Positions 15,174 to 22,391 of a stretch of DNA of 27,373 nt are shown here, in pieces. Source of the stretch: JACDDK01 sp038198445 (GTDB lineage Bacteria > Actinomycetota > Rubrobacteria > Rubrobacterales > Rubrobacteraceae); the NCBI GenBank assembly GCA_038198445.1, contig JBBPZZ010000149.1, forward strand, positions 1 through 27,373. The letters are read 5' to 3'. Position numbers and translations under genes: made by a program. How positions within the stretch are numbered: the first letter of the stretch is position 1; the number at the start of each line of letters is the position of its first letter. The notes below the pieces were generated by a model. The model did no database searches, was not told where the DNA came from, and saw nothing but the letters and a program-made list of their open reading frames with translations.

Positions 15174-15719
15174 TTGGCGCTCGGGCTGCTGGTACTTCTT
15201 GTCGCGCTGGCGGTCTTGCCGTTCGTGCTCCGCGTTCCGGATACTGTAAAGAGGGCCACGCACCCGCTACGTTATGAGGACCTCATCCGAAGCGAGAGTA
15301 TGAAGTACGGCCTGGATCCCTCGTTCGTTGCGGGCGTGGTTTATACGGAGAGCCGCTTCAAGCCGGACGTGCGGTCTCACCGAGGCGCTTATGGGCTCAT
15401 GCAACTGCTGCCCCAGACGGCGGATTTTATCTCCAGGCGCAGCGGGATCGAGGGCGACTACCGCGACCCAGAGACCAACCTGAAGATAGGGATCTGGTAC
15501 CTCAATTATCTTGACAGGCGGTATTTGGGCGATGAGAGACTCATGCTCGCGGCGTATAATTCGGGGGAAGGTCAGGTAGACGAATGGGCCTCGGATGAAA
15601 ACTTCGACATCGGTAAGGATATACCGTTCCAGGAGACCCGCGACTACGTGAACAACGTGCTCGAAGCCCAGAAGGTATACGAAGAACTCTACGGGAGGAA
15701 CCTAGATCGACGTCCGTAA
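15174..15719 (+). CDS. Membrane-anchored SLT-type lytic transglycosylase
   Basis: Cleaves peptidoglycan glycan strands by the lytic transglycosylase (goose-lysozyme-like) mechanism, outside the membrane. 181 residues: an N-terminal signal anchor (about 2-20) and then an SLT domain with catalytic Glu59 in YTESRFKP, GAYGLMQLLPQTA (71-83) and LAAYNSGEGQV. The TTG start is doubtful: it has only a weak site. The open frame continues upstream to 15099 with basic residues (RSRTRRQH) that would suit the anchor, but no canonical start codon occurs there. A strong AGAGGAG (15133-15139) sits at the coaE stop. The end overlaps the inferred uvrB start by 14 nt. Confidence 0.85.
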   Translation: MALGLLVLLVALAVLPFVLRVPDTVKRATHPLRYEDLIRSESMKYGLDPSFVAGVVYTESRFKPDVRSHRGAYGLMQLLPQTADFISRRSGIEGDYRDPETNLKIGIWYLNYLDRRYLGDERLMLAAYNSGEGQVDEWASDENFDIGKDIPFQETRDYVNNVLEAQKVYEELYGRNLDRRP

Positions 15720-17700
15720 TACACTCCAGGTAAACAGCGAATACCAGCCGACCGGCGACCAGCCACAGGCTATCCAGAAGCTCGCCGCCGGTCTCGATGC
15801 CGGGACAAAGGCCCAGACCCTGCTCGGCGTCACCGGCTCTGGCAAGACGCACACGATGGCCCGCGTCATCGAGGACGTCGGCCGGCCCTCGCTCGTCATC
15901 GCCCACAACAAGACTCTCGCGGCGCAGCTCGCGAGCGAGTTCGCCGATTTCTTCCCGAACAACGCCGTCGAATACTTCGTCTCGTACTACGATTACTATC
16001 AGCCCGAGGCGTACGTGCCGAGGACAGACACCTTCATCGAGAAAGACGCCCAGATCAACGAGGATATCGACCGCCTGCGGCACTCCGCCACGAGCAGTCT
16101 GTTCACGCGGCGGGACGTGATCGTGGTGGCGAGCGTCTCCGCGATCTACGGTCTCGGTTCCCCGGAGGAGTACCGCTCAAAGATGATCCTTCTGGAGCAG
16201 GGTGGCTTCTACGACCTGGACGACGTGCTCCGGGACCTGGTCAAGATCCAATACACAAGAAACGATTTCCAGCTTGCCCGCGGCTCCTTCCGCATGAGGG
16301 GCGACGTGCTGGAGGTCCACCCAGCCTACCAGGACACGGTCTACCGCATCTCGTTCTTCGGCGACGAGGTCGAGAGCATGACCGAGGTAGATTCGCTTAC
16401 GGGAGAGGTCCTGCGCGAGCACGACACACTGACCGTCTACCCGGCGACGCACTTCGTCACGAACGAGGACCGGATGGCCGTCGCCATAAAGAACATCGAA
16501 GCGGAGATGGAGCAACGCACCGCCGAGTTGGAAGCGGAGGGGAAAATCCTGGAGGCGTACCGGCTCAAGCAGCGGACGCAGTACGACCTGGAGATGATGC
16601 GTGAACTGGGGTATTGCTCCGGCATCGAGAACTACTCGCGGCACATGGACGGCCGGCCGCCGGGTTCGACGCCATACACGCTGCTCGACTACTTCCCGGA
16701 CGACTTTGTCACGTTCGTGGACGAGTCGCACATCACCTTGCCCCAGGTCCGTGGCATGTACAACGGCGACCGCTCGCGCAAGACGACGCTCGTCGAGTTC
16801 GGGTTCCGGCTGCCTTCGGCGCTGGACAACCGTCCGCTCATGTGGGAGGAGTTCCTGCTCAAGACGGACCAGATGGTCTTCGTCTCGGCGACGCCGGGTC
16901 CTTACGAGTTAGAGAACTCCGGGCAGATAGTTGAGCAGATCATCCGCCCGACCGGTCTTATAGACCCGGAGGTCGAGGTGCGGCCGACGAAGAACCAGAT
17001 CGACGACCTTCTGAATGAAGTCGCCAAGCGCGTCGAACACGGCGAGCGCGTCCTCATAACCACGCTAACCATCAAGATGTCCGAGGACCTGACAGACTAC
17101 CTGCTGGAGCACAACGTCAAGGCGCGCTACATGCACTCCAACATCGAGACGCTCGACCGCATCCAGATCATCCGGGGACTCAGGACAGGAGAGTTCGACG
17201 TGCTCGTCGGCATCAACCTCCTGCGCGAGGGTCTGGACCTGCCGGAAGTCACGCTCGTAGCCATCCTCGACGCGGACAAGGAAGGCTTCCTGCGCGGGGA
17301 GCGGGCGCTCATCCAGACCATCGGACGCGCGGCGCGGAACGTCAACGGCCGGGTCATCATGTACGCCGACCGGGAGACCGACTCGATGAGGCTCGCGTTG
17401 GGGGAGACCAACCGCCGGCGGGAAATTCAGACCGCCCACAACGAACGCAACAACATAACTCCGACCACCATCAGCAAGGGTGTCTCCGACATCCTCATCG
17501 CCGCCGAGGCAAAGGGCCTCTACAAGACGAGCAAGAGAAATGCCCGCGAAGCACCCCGTGACCCCGACGAGCTACGCGTCCTCATAGCCGACCTCGAAGC
17601 CGAGATGATGGAGGCCGCCGAAGAGCTGAAGTTCGAGTATGCCGCGAAGCTGCGGGACGAGATCAAAGACCTGGAGCGGCAGTTGCAGGAGGCCATTTAA
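15706..17700 (+). CDS. uvrB: Excinuclease ABC subunit B (apparent ATC start)
   Basis: Damage-verifying helicase-like subunit of nucleotide excision repair; loaded by UvrA, recruits UvrC. From ATC 15706 it has 664 residues, the normal UvrB length. N-terminal SEYQPTGDQPQAI, Walker A GVTGSGKT (41-48), beta-hairpin YYDYYQPEAYVP (about 93), DESH (339-342), VSATPGPYE, helicase motif QTIGRAARN and a C-terminal UVR domain (EYAAKLRDEIKDLE) are all present. No ATG, GTG or TTG lies between the in-frame TAG at 15703 and ATG 15856. That ATG would delete the Walker A motif. ATC follows GGGAGG by 7 nt and gives the expected N-terminus, so it is taken as the start. Confidence 0.88.
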   Translation: MDVRNTLQVNSEYQPTGDQPQAIQKLAAGLDAGTKAQTLLGVTGSGKTHTMARVIEDVGRPSLVIAHNKTLAAQLASEFADFFPNNAVEYFVSYYDYYQPEAYVPRTDTFIEKDAQINEDIDRLRHSATSSLFTRRDVIVVASVSAIYGLGSPEEYRSKMILLEQGGFYDLDDVLRDLVKIQYTRNDFQLARGSFRMRGDVLEVHPAYQDTVYRISFFGDEVESMTEVDSLTGEVLREHDTLTVYPATHFVTNEDRMAVAIKNIEAEMEQRTAELEAEGKILEAYRLKQRTQYDLEMMRELGYCSGIENYSRHMDGRPPGSTPYTLLDYFPDDFVTFVDESHITLPQVRGMYNGDRSRKTTLVEFGFRLPSALDNRPLMWEEFLLKTDQMVFVSATPGPYELENSGQIVEQIIRPTGLIDPEVEVRPTKNQIDDLLNEVAKRVEHGERVLITTLTIKMSEDLTDYLLEHNVKARYMHSNIETLDRIQIIRGLRTGEFDVLVGINLLREGLDLPEVTLVAILDADKEGFLRGERALIQTIGRAARNVNGRVIMYADRETDSMRLALGETNRRREIQTAHNERNNITPTTISKGVSDILIAAEAKGLYKTSKRNAREAPRDPDELRVLIADLEAEMMEAAEELKFEYAAKLRDEIKDLERQLQEAI

Positions 17701-17841
17701 TAGATTTGGTGCATTTGGAGCGATATTCAGAACGCTTGGCCGCTTGTGTGGTGATTCGAAGTACGAGGCAGGTGGAACAAGAGTGGCTTCAGAAGAAATT
17801 CGGCACCCGTAGTAGTGTCGACGTGTGTTTGGAGGTTAGCC

Positions 17842-18000
17842 TTGCCTTGGGTTGATCAAAGGGTAATTTCCATTGAAGAATATGAGGATCAGCCAGCCAT
17901 TCCTGAGACGTGGCCGGAGCATGTGATAGTTTGCATTCTTCCCGGCTTTATGCCTGGTATCGAGACGAATCTGGAAGACTTACAGCAATTTGCAGAGTAA
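17842..18000 (+). CDS. Small acidic protein of unknown function
   Basis: 52 residues from a TTG with GGAGG 6 nt upstream; a GTG 9 codons earlier is possible but lacks such a site. Acidic, with VISIEEYEDQPAIPETWPEHVIVCILPGFMPGIE; no family recognised. It starts an atypically low-GC segment and ends 7 nt before the next gene, suggesting a two-gene unit. Confidence rests on the ribosome-binding site and spacing only. Confidence 0.5.
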   Translation: MPWVDQRVISIEEYEDQPAIPETWPEHVIVCILPGFMPGIETNLEDLQQFAE

Positions 18001-18007
18001 CTGAACG

Positions 18008-18685
18008 TTGAAAAAGCTCCGCGGTTCTGTGTCTCTGTCGGTAGACAAATGCCGGACGACCGAGACTCAAAGACACGAGAGTTCAGTTGTTTCGAGAAGT
18101 GCTCTAGCCGAAGAATTGGAGCGTATAGCCCGAGACACTGGCGTGAACCACTATCATTTGAAGGATGAACGCTCCTACACGAACTGGGGTGCCTCTGGTG
18201 GTGGGCAAAGCGTCATTATTCAGATTCTCAGCGATCCCGGTGTCCAGATGGTCGCTGAATATGCGATAAAGGGAACGATCATGGGTATTGCGTCAGGGGC
18301 AGCGTCTCTATTCACAAAACAGGTTATCGAGAAGGCACAGAACATCAATCGCCAAGGCAAAGAAGCATCTCGACGGTACGAGGAACAGATGGCTGGAGAG
18401 CATGGACATCCTATTGAGGCATCCCCTGAAATAGAGCTAGCAGAGTCAGGTCTGCTTCCCTACATTTGGCGGGGAACTCAGTACACAGCGAATGCTTACG
18501 GACTTGCCCGTGAAGACTTGACGTGCGAAAGCAGTAAACAATACGAAGACAGTACCCAGTTGACGCTTGTACACGAGCTTTCAGGGGATAGGTTCAGCGT
18601 AAAGGTGAACAGAGACATAAGCCTCCTGTACATACGCAAATTGGAGTCTCGAGAGGCCAAGTCTCAAAGCGCAACGGGGCATTAG
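18008..18685 (+). CDS. Hypothetical protein in a low-GC insert
   Basis: 225 residues, family not recognised. N-terminal 50 residues polar. Residues about 56-70 carry YTNWGASGGGQSVII, followed by an apolar, glycine/alanine-rich segment (VAEYAIKGTIMGIASGAASLF, about 80-100) that could be a membrane-inserting or amphipathic helix. Then comes a charged helix (KQVIEKAQNINRQGKEA). The C-terminal half looks beta-rich (LTLVHELSGDRFSVKVNRDISLLYIRKLE). Base composition is near 50% GC, with AGA, CGA, TTA and ATA codons unlike its neighbours, pointing to horizontal acquisition. The TTG start has a weak site and is uncertain. Confidence 0.6.
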   Translation: MKKLRGSVSLSVDKCRTTETQRHESSVVSRSALAEELERIARDTGVNHYHLKDERSYTNWGASGGGQSVIIQILSDPGVQMVAEYAIKGTIMGIASGAASLFTKQVIEKAQNINRQGKEASRRYEEQMAGEHGHPIEASPEIELAESGLLPYIWRGTQYTANAYGLAREDLTCESSKQYEDSTQLTLVHELSGDRFSVKVNRDISLLYIRKLESREAKSQSATGH

Positions 18686-18801
18686 TCTTATTCCGAAGCA
18701 TGGCAGCGCTCATTCAAATAATGACACTGCCTACATATATAGAGATCGACCATGCGAACAGATCATCGAGAAGCGTTACTCTATATCAGCTTGAATGTGA
18801 G

Positions 18802-19587
18802 TTAGCCGCCGTCCGCCCTGATTTTACGGTTGCGGAGCAGGAAGAGACCATAGAGCAGAAGGCCGATGGTGCTGGCGAGGATGAAGATCGGGTACTTGGC
18901 GGAGCCGATGGTTGCGATGCCTGGTGCGTAGGCGAGTGGGATGTGGATGAGTATCGGGGGCCAGATGGAGCGTGTGCGCCACCGGAGCGCCCCGTAGGTG
19001 AGGCCGGCGCAGGTGGCGAATGCGGCCAGACGGAGCGCCTCGGGCCAGGGGCCGCCGGTCGCGGATCGGGCCAGGTACAGCGCGCCGGAGAGAAGGGAGG
19101 TCAGGATCACCGTCCACAATGGGCCTGCTGAAATTAGTATCCGCCACAGGAAGCCTCGGAAAACGGCTTCTTCGCCGAGGACGGCGATGGATAAGACGAG
19201 TAGGCCGGACAGCAGTTGCAAGGGTGACGGGAGCAGGAAACCGTCCGATAGGGTGAAGACGATGATGACGGCGGGGAAGATGAGCAGATACAAGTTCTGC
19301 CACCGGGAGGGCCGATTGAAACCCGCCTGACTCCACCACCCCAAGGCCGATAACAGAAGGGCGACGAGTAAAAGGGTTAGTGTCCAGAAGAGGGTGTCTG
19401 CCGTCTTGATGGTGGCGAGAGCTTGTTGCGGGGCGGTAGGGGGTTTGAGAGCTTCGGGGGAGAGTTTGGATACGTCCCCGATCGGGGCGGAGGGAATGAC
19501 GGATCGGCTCAGGAGCGTCAGGCTGAACAGACCCAGGACGAACAACAGCGAGAAGATCAAGGGCCGCCTGGAGAATAGGTTGTTCAA
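18802..19587 (-). CDS. CPBP-family (CAAX protease/bacteriocin-processing-like) membrane protein
   Basis: 261 residues with about seven to eight hydrophobic helices. Motif 1 of the family, EExxxR, is present in LGEEAVFRGFLWR (E139, E140, R144). Motif 2, usually F/SxxxH, reads LTSLLSGALYL, with Tyr171 where the metal-binding His is expected. Motif 3 keeps a His (PPILIHIPLAY) but lacks the usual Asn. Proteolytic activity is therefore doubtful. TTG start, no clear ribosome-binding site. It begins 24 nt after the TetR gene on the same strand, so it is probably co-transcribed with and controlled by it. Confidence 0.85.
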   Translation of the reverse strand: MNNLFSRRPLIFSLLFVLGLFSLTLLSRSVIPSAPIGDVSKLSPEALKPPTAPQQALATIKTADTLFWTLTLLLVALLLSALGWWSQAGFNRPSRWQNLYLLIFPAVIIVFTLSDGFLLPSPLQLLSGLLVLSIAVLGEEAVFRGFLWRILISAGPLWTVILTSLLSGALYLARSATGGPWPEALRLAAFATCAGLTYGALRWRTRSIWPPILIHIPLAYAPGIATIGSAKYPIFILASTIGLLLYGLFLLRNRKIRADGG

Positions 19588-19611
19588 GCGGATCGCGCTA
19601 ATTCAGGAGAT

Positions 19612-20238
19612 TTATAGTTTCGCCCGCAGACCGGAGAATATGAGGCTCAGGCCGAACTCGAACTCGGCGTCGTGATCTACCCTCCCCAGGTAAGATCCTA
19701 GCTCTGAGAGACGGGGAAACTTGTCTTGAGGCAGCGCGTGGGCGCCTGGACGGGTGCTGGCGGGCTCCAGGGCGAAGCCGCGGATCTCGGACATCGCGTA
19801 ACCGACGATGAAGCTGGAGAATATCCTGAAAGCGTGCAACGCCGTCTCCGGGTCGAAGCCGGCCCCTCTTAGCGTCTCTATGAACTCCTCGACGAGCCAC
19901 ACTCCATCCATCGTATCCGGCGGACGGACGACGAATAGGGGGAAGACATTGGGATGCGCGTGAGCGAGCCCCCTGAAGGAGCGGTATGCCTCCCGCACCC
20001 GCACCTCCCAGTCCTCGTTCTCCGGCGGGATCCGAAGTTCCCCAAGCAACACTTCGACCATGCCATCGAGGAGCGCATCCTTGTTCGGTACGTGGTTATA
20101 GAGGGACATCGCCTCCACCCCAAGCTCCGCCCCGAGCTTCCTCATGCTCAACGCTTCGAGCCCCTCCCTATCGACGAAGCCTACCGCCGCCTGAAGGATC
20201 CTGCCCCGGCTAAGCGGCTGCCTCCGCACTATTACCAT
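19612..20238 (-). CDS. TetR-family transcriptional regulator
   Basis: 208 residues. N-terminal helix-turn-helix at about 10-60: ILQAAVGFVDREGLEALSMRKLGAELGVEAMSLYNHVPNKDALLDGM. The C-terminal ligand domain resembles TetR_C with HAHPNVFPLFVVRPP and the dimer helices FRIFSSFIVGYAMSEIRGF. The inducer is unknown. ATG preceded by GGGAGG at 8 nt. The likely target is its own promoter (inverted repeat at 20270-20304) and the downstream CPBP gene. Confidence 0.9.
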   Translation of the reverse strand: MVIVRRQPLSRGRILQAAVGFVDREGLEALSMRKLGAELGVEAMSLYNHVPNKDALLDGMVEVLLGELRIPPENEDWEVRVREAYRSFRGLAHAHPNVFPLFVVRPPDTMDGVWLVEEFIETLRGAGFDPETALHAFRIFSSFIVGYAMSEIRGFALEPASTRPGAHALPQDKFPRLSELGSYLGRVDHDAEFEFGLSLIFSGLRAKL

Positions 20239-20269
20239 CTAATTAACCTCCCTGAAAATCTTCTAGATA

Positions 20270-20304
20270 GCTTACAGTATATAGTCAACGCTTATAATGT
20301 AAGC
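20270..20304. promoter_or_regulatory. Inverted-repeat operator candidate and TetR-gene promoter
   Basis: Arms GCTTACAGTATA (20270-20281) and TATAATGTAAGC (20293-20304) are complementary at 11 of 12 positions, separated by 11 nt. The site contains, on the minus strand, a TTGACT (-35-like, plus 20283-20288) and TATACT (-10-like, plus 20276-20281). It lies 32 nt before the regulator's start codon, as expected for autoregulation. Confidence 0.5.
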
Positions 20305-20398
20305 ACCCGGAGACACAGGCGGTTAGTCGTAGGGATCTCCCGTTCCCTTTTTGTGGTGGCCGCCGTGATCTTTTTGGCGATAGCCCAAGAGGGGTGGG

Positions 20399-20728
20399 CT
20401 AGTCGTAGAGGCCAGCCATCCGTTTCTGCTGCTCGATGGTCTTCTGAACTCTTCGGGCGTCCGGGAGGGCCATCCGGGTGAGTTGGTAGACGCGGCCAGT
20501 ATTGTTCTCGATATTCAAGGTGCAGTTGACCAGGCCCTTGATCTTGATAACCGACACGTCGCGCAGGTGAATGGAGTCGACGCTCTGGCCCTGCCAGCCG
20601 CTTTTGATCTCTACCCGATCCGGATACACGCTCACGATGTTGTTGTTGTGCCCCGTGGCCTGTGTTATAGGTGCTTCCAACTTTGCCTCCGCGCTTCTCG
20701 AACTGTCATCATCACAACCAGGATACAT
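20399..20728 (-). CDS. Small PH-like domain protein
   Basis: 109 residues from ATG 20728. Pattern IVSVYPDRVEIKSG...SIHLRDVSVIKIKG...CTLNIENNTGRVYQLTRMALPDARRVQKTIEQQ resembles the bacterial PH-domain proteins (seven strands then a capping helix). No signal or membrane segment. The first ~35 residues are polar and probably disordered. A longer frame to GTG 20776 would begin inside the amtB terminator, so it is rejected. Ribosome-binding site weak (GGGG). It lies downstream of amtB on the same strand but beyond its terminator. Confidence 0.65.
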   Translation of the reverse strand: MYPGCDDDSSRSAEAKLEAPITQATGHNNNIVSVYPDRVEIKSGWQGQSVDSIHLRDVSVIKIKGLVNCTLNIENNTGRVYQLTRMALPDARRVQKTIEQQKRMAGLYD

Positions 20729-20768
20729 AAATAACCCCGGAGGAGTTTCCCCAGGGGTCCAGACGTTC

Positions 20769-20803
20769 AAAAGCACCGGCCGGGCAAAGCTCCCGGCCGG
20801 TGC
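20769..20803 (-). terminator. Intrinsic terminator of amtB
   Basis: Perfect 12-bp stem GCACCGGCCGGG / CCCGGCCGGTGC with a 7-nt loop, followed on the minus strand by TTTT. Lies 15 nt beyond the amtB stop. Confidence 0.9.
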
Positions 20804-20817
20804 GGTGCTGCGTGACT

Positions 20818-22248
20818 CTAGGTGTTGGTCGTGGAACCACTTGTCGTGGGTTCAACCGTTTTCCGGTCATTGCCGTTCTGGTAGTCGGTGGCGATGAGCT
20901 GCTCGCCGTACCCGAACACTCCATGCTCGTGGATGTCGAGGCCGTCCAGTTCTTGCTCCGGCTTGACCCGTATACCGATGGTGGCTTTGAGGACCGCGAA
21001 GACGAGTAGTGAAGAGAGGAATACGAATCCTCCGGCCGCTACGATGCCGAGAGCTTGCACACCGAGTTGGTGGAAGCCGCCGCCGTAGAAGAGGCCTGGC
21101 TTGCCGACGGCGGCGAGCGCCGGAGTGGTGAAGAGACCGGCAGAGAGAGTACCCCAGATACCGCCCATGCCGTGGGCCGCGATGGCGCCGAGCGGATCGT
21201 CGACCCCGATCTTGTCCACGAAGACCAGCGTCGCGTACATAATGACGCCTGCCAGGAACCCAATGACTATCGAGGCCCATGGCGCGACGAACGCGCAGGG
21301 CGCGGTGATGGCGACCAGGGCCGCGACTGCTCCGTTACCACCCATTCCAACGTCGACGTTGCGCCGGTAGATGTAGCTCATGATCATGGCTCCGAGCACG
21401 CCCGCCGCCGCGGCGAGGGTGGTGGTAAGAGCTATGTCGGCGATCTGCGGGGTGGCCGCCATCGTCGAGCCGGGGTTGAAACCGTACCAGCCGACCCACA
21501 GGATGAGCACGCCCAACACGGCCAGCGGCATGTTGTGGCCGGGTATGGTCACGGGGTTGCCGTCGTCGTCGTACTTGCCCAGACGGGGGCCGAGCAACAG
21601 GGTCCCCGCAAGAGCCGCCATGGCGCCCGAGAGGTGGACGACCGTGGAACCGGCGAAGTCCTGCATCCCGAGGGTGCCGAGCCAGCCGCCGCCCCAGATC
21701 CAGTGTCCAACCAGCGGATATATGAGACCCGCGAAGACTACCGCGAAGATAACGTAGACGGCGAACTTTGTCCGCTCCAACATCGTGCCCCACACGATAG
21801 CCAGCGAGACCGCGCAGAAAGCCACCTGGAACAGGAACTTGGCCGAGAGCGGAACCTGCGTCCACGAAAGACCGGCGTAAACCTCTTTTACGCTGTCCGC
21901 CGGCACGGCGAGGAAGAAGCCTTTTGTCCCGATTATCGAGTTGAGCGCCCCGCCGTCGCTAAACGCGAAAGCGAAGCCGAAGGCCCAGAAAAGCAACGCC
22001 GCGATAGCGAGGTTCACCAGGATCTTGGCGACCACGCTGCCAACGTTCTTCATCCTGGAGAAGCCAACCTCCAACATCGCGAAGCCCGCCTGCATGAAGA
22101 TGACCAGTACCGCCGCCACGATGACCCACACGGTGTCTAAAGCCAGCGAGAGGTCTCCAACGCTCACCTTGTCCGCCGCGAATGCCGCACCCGGCAGCGC
22201 AAGCATGAAAGCTAACGACAAAGTTATTAATAGGCCCAACCGACGCAA
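20818..22248 (-). CDS. amtB: Ammonium transporter, Amt/MEP family
   Basis: Trimeric membrane channel for ammonium uptake, 476 residues. A cleavable signal peptide (about 1-24, ending GAAFA) is followed by eleven predicted helices. The family signature DFAGSTVVHLSGAMAALAGTLLLGPR (about 208) carries the first pore histidine and AAHGMGGIWG (about 362) the second. The cytoplasmic tail after IGIRVKPEQELDGLDIHEHGVFGY is typical of Amt proteins that interact with PII. No glnK/PII gene is adjacent. TTG start with GGAGG 8 nt upstream. Downstream of a PucR-family regulator gene on the same strand; closed by a strong terminator. Confidence 0.95.
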   Translation of the reverse strand: MRRLGLLITLSLAFMLALPGAAFAADKVSVGDLSLALDTVWVIVAAVLVIFMQAGFAMLEVGFSRMKNVGSVVAKILVNLAIAALLFWAFGFAFAFSDGGALNSIIGTKGFFLAVPADSVKEVYAGLSWTQVPLSAKFLFQVAFCAVSLAIVWGTMLERTKFAVYVIFAVVFAGLIYPLVGHWIWGGGWLGTLGMQDFAGSTVVHLSGAMAALAGTLLLGPRLGKYDDDGNPVTIPGHNMPLAVLGVLILWVGWYGFNPGSTMAATPQIADIALTTTLAAAAGVLGAMIMSYIYRRNVDVGMGGNGAVAALVAITAPCAFVAPWASIVIGFLAGVIMYATLVFVDKIGVDDPLGAIAAHGMGGIWGTLSAGLFTTPALAAVGKPGLFYGGGFHQLGVQALGIVAAGGFVFLSSLLVFAVLKATIGIRVKPEQELDGLDIHEHGVFGYGEQLIATDYQNGNDRKTVEPTTSGSTTNT

Positions 22249-22391
22249 AATAATTTCCTCCTTGCAGTGAGGTCAACAGACGCTGCCAGCATAGCTCTCT
22301 ATATGGAAACAGTCTTTAGCCCAATGTACAAAGATCAAGGCCTCGGAGGGCCGCGAGATTGGTCAAAATGTCCAAAAAGCCGCGTGGGAGG

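Noticed and set aside
15856..17700. uvrB starting at ATG 15856
   Set aside because: It would drop the conserved N-terminus and Walker A motif, which are plainly encoded upstream in the same frame without any stop.
20729..20776. Extended start of the PH-like protein
   Set aside because: Would place the GTG within the amtB terminator stem; ATG 20728 is more sensible.
21055..22140. Long plus-strand open frame opposite amtB
   Set aside because: Shadow of the amtB coding frame; charged, repetitive translation with no homologous motifs.
22262..22330. Sigma-54 type promoter (TGGCAG...TTGA) upstream of amtB
   Set aside because: The -12 element lacks GC at the required distance, and actinobacteria generally lack sigma-54.
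22300..22340. GlnR box upstream of amtB (GGAAAC...GTAC)
   Set aside because: Half-sites are present but spacing does not match the GTNAC-N6-GAAAC pattern.
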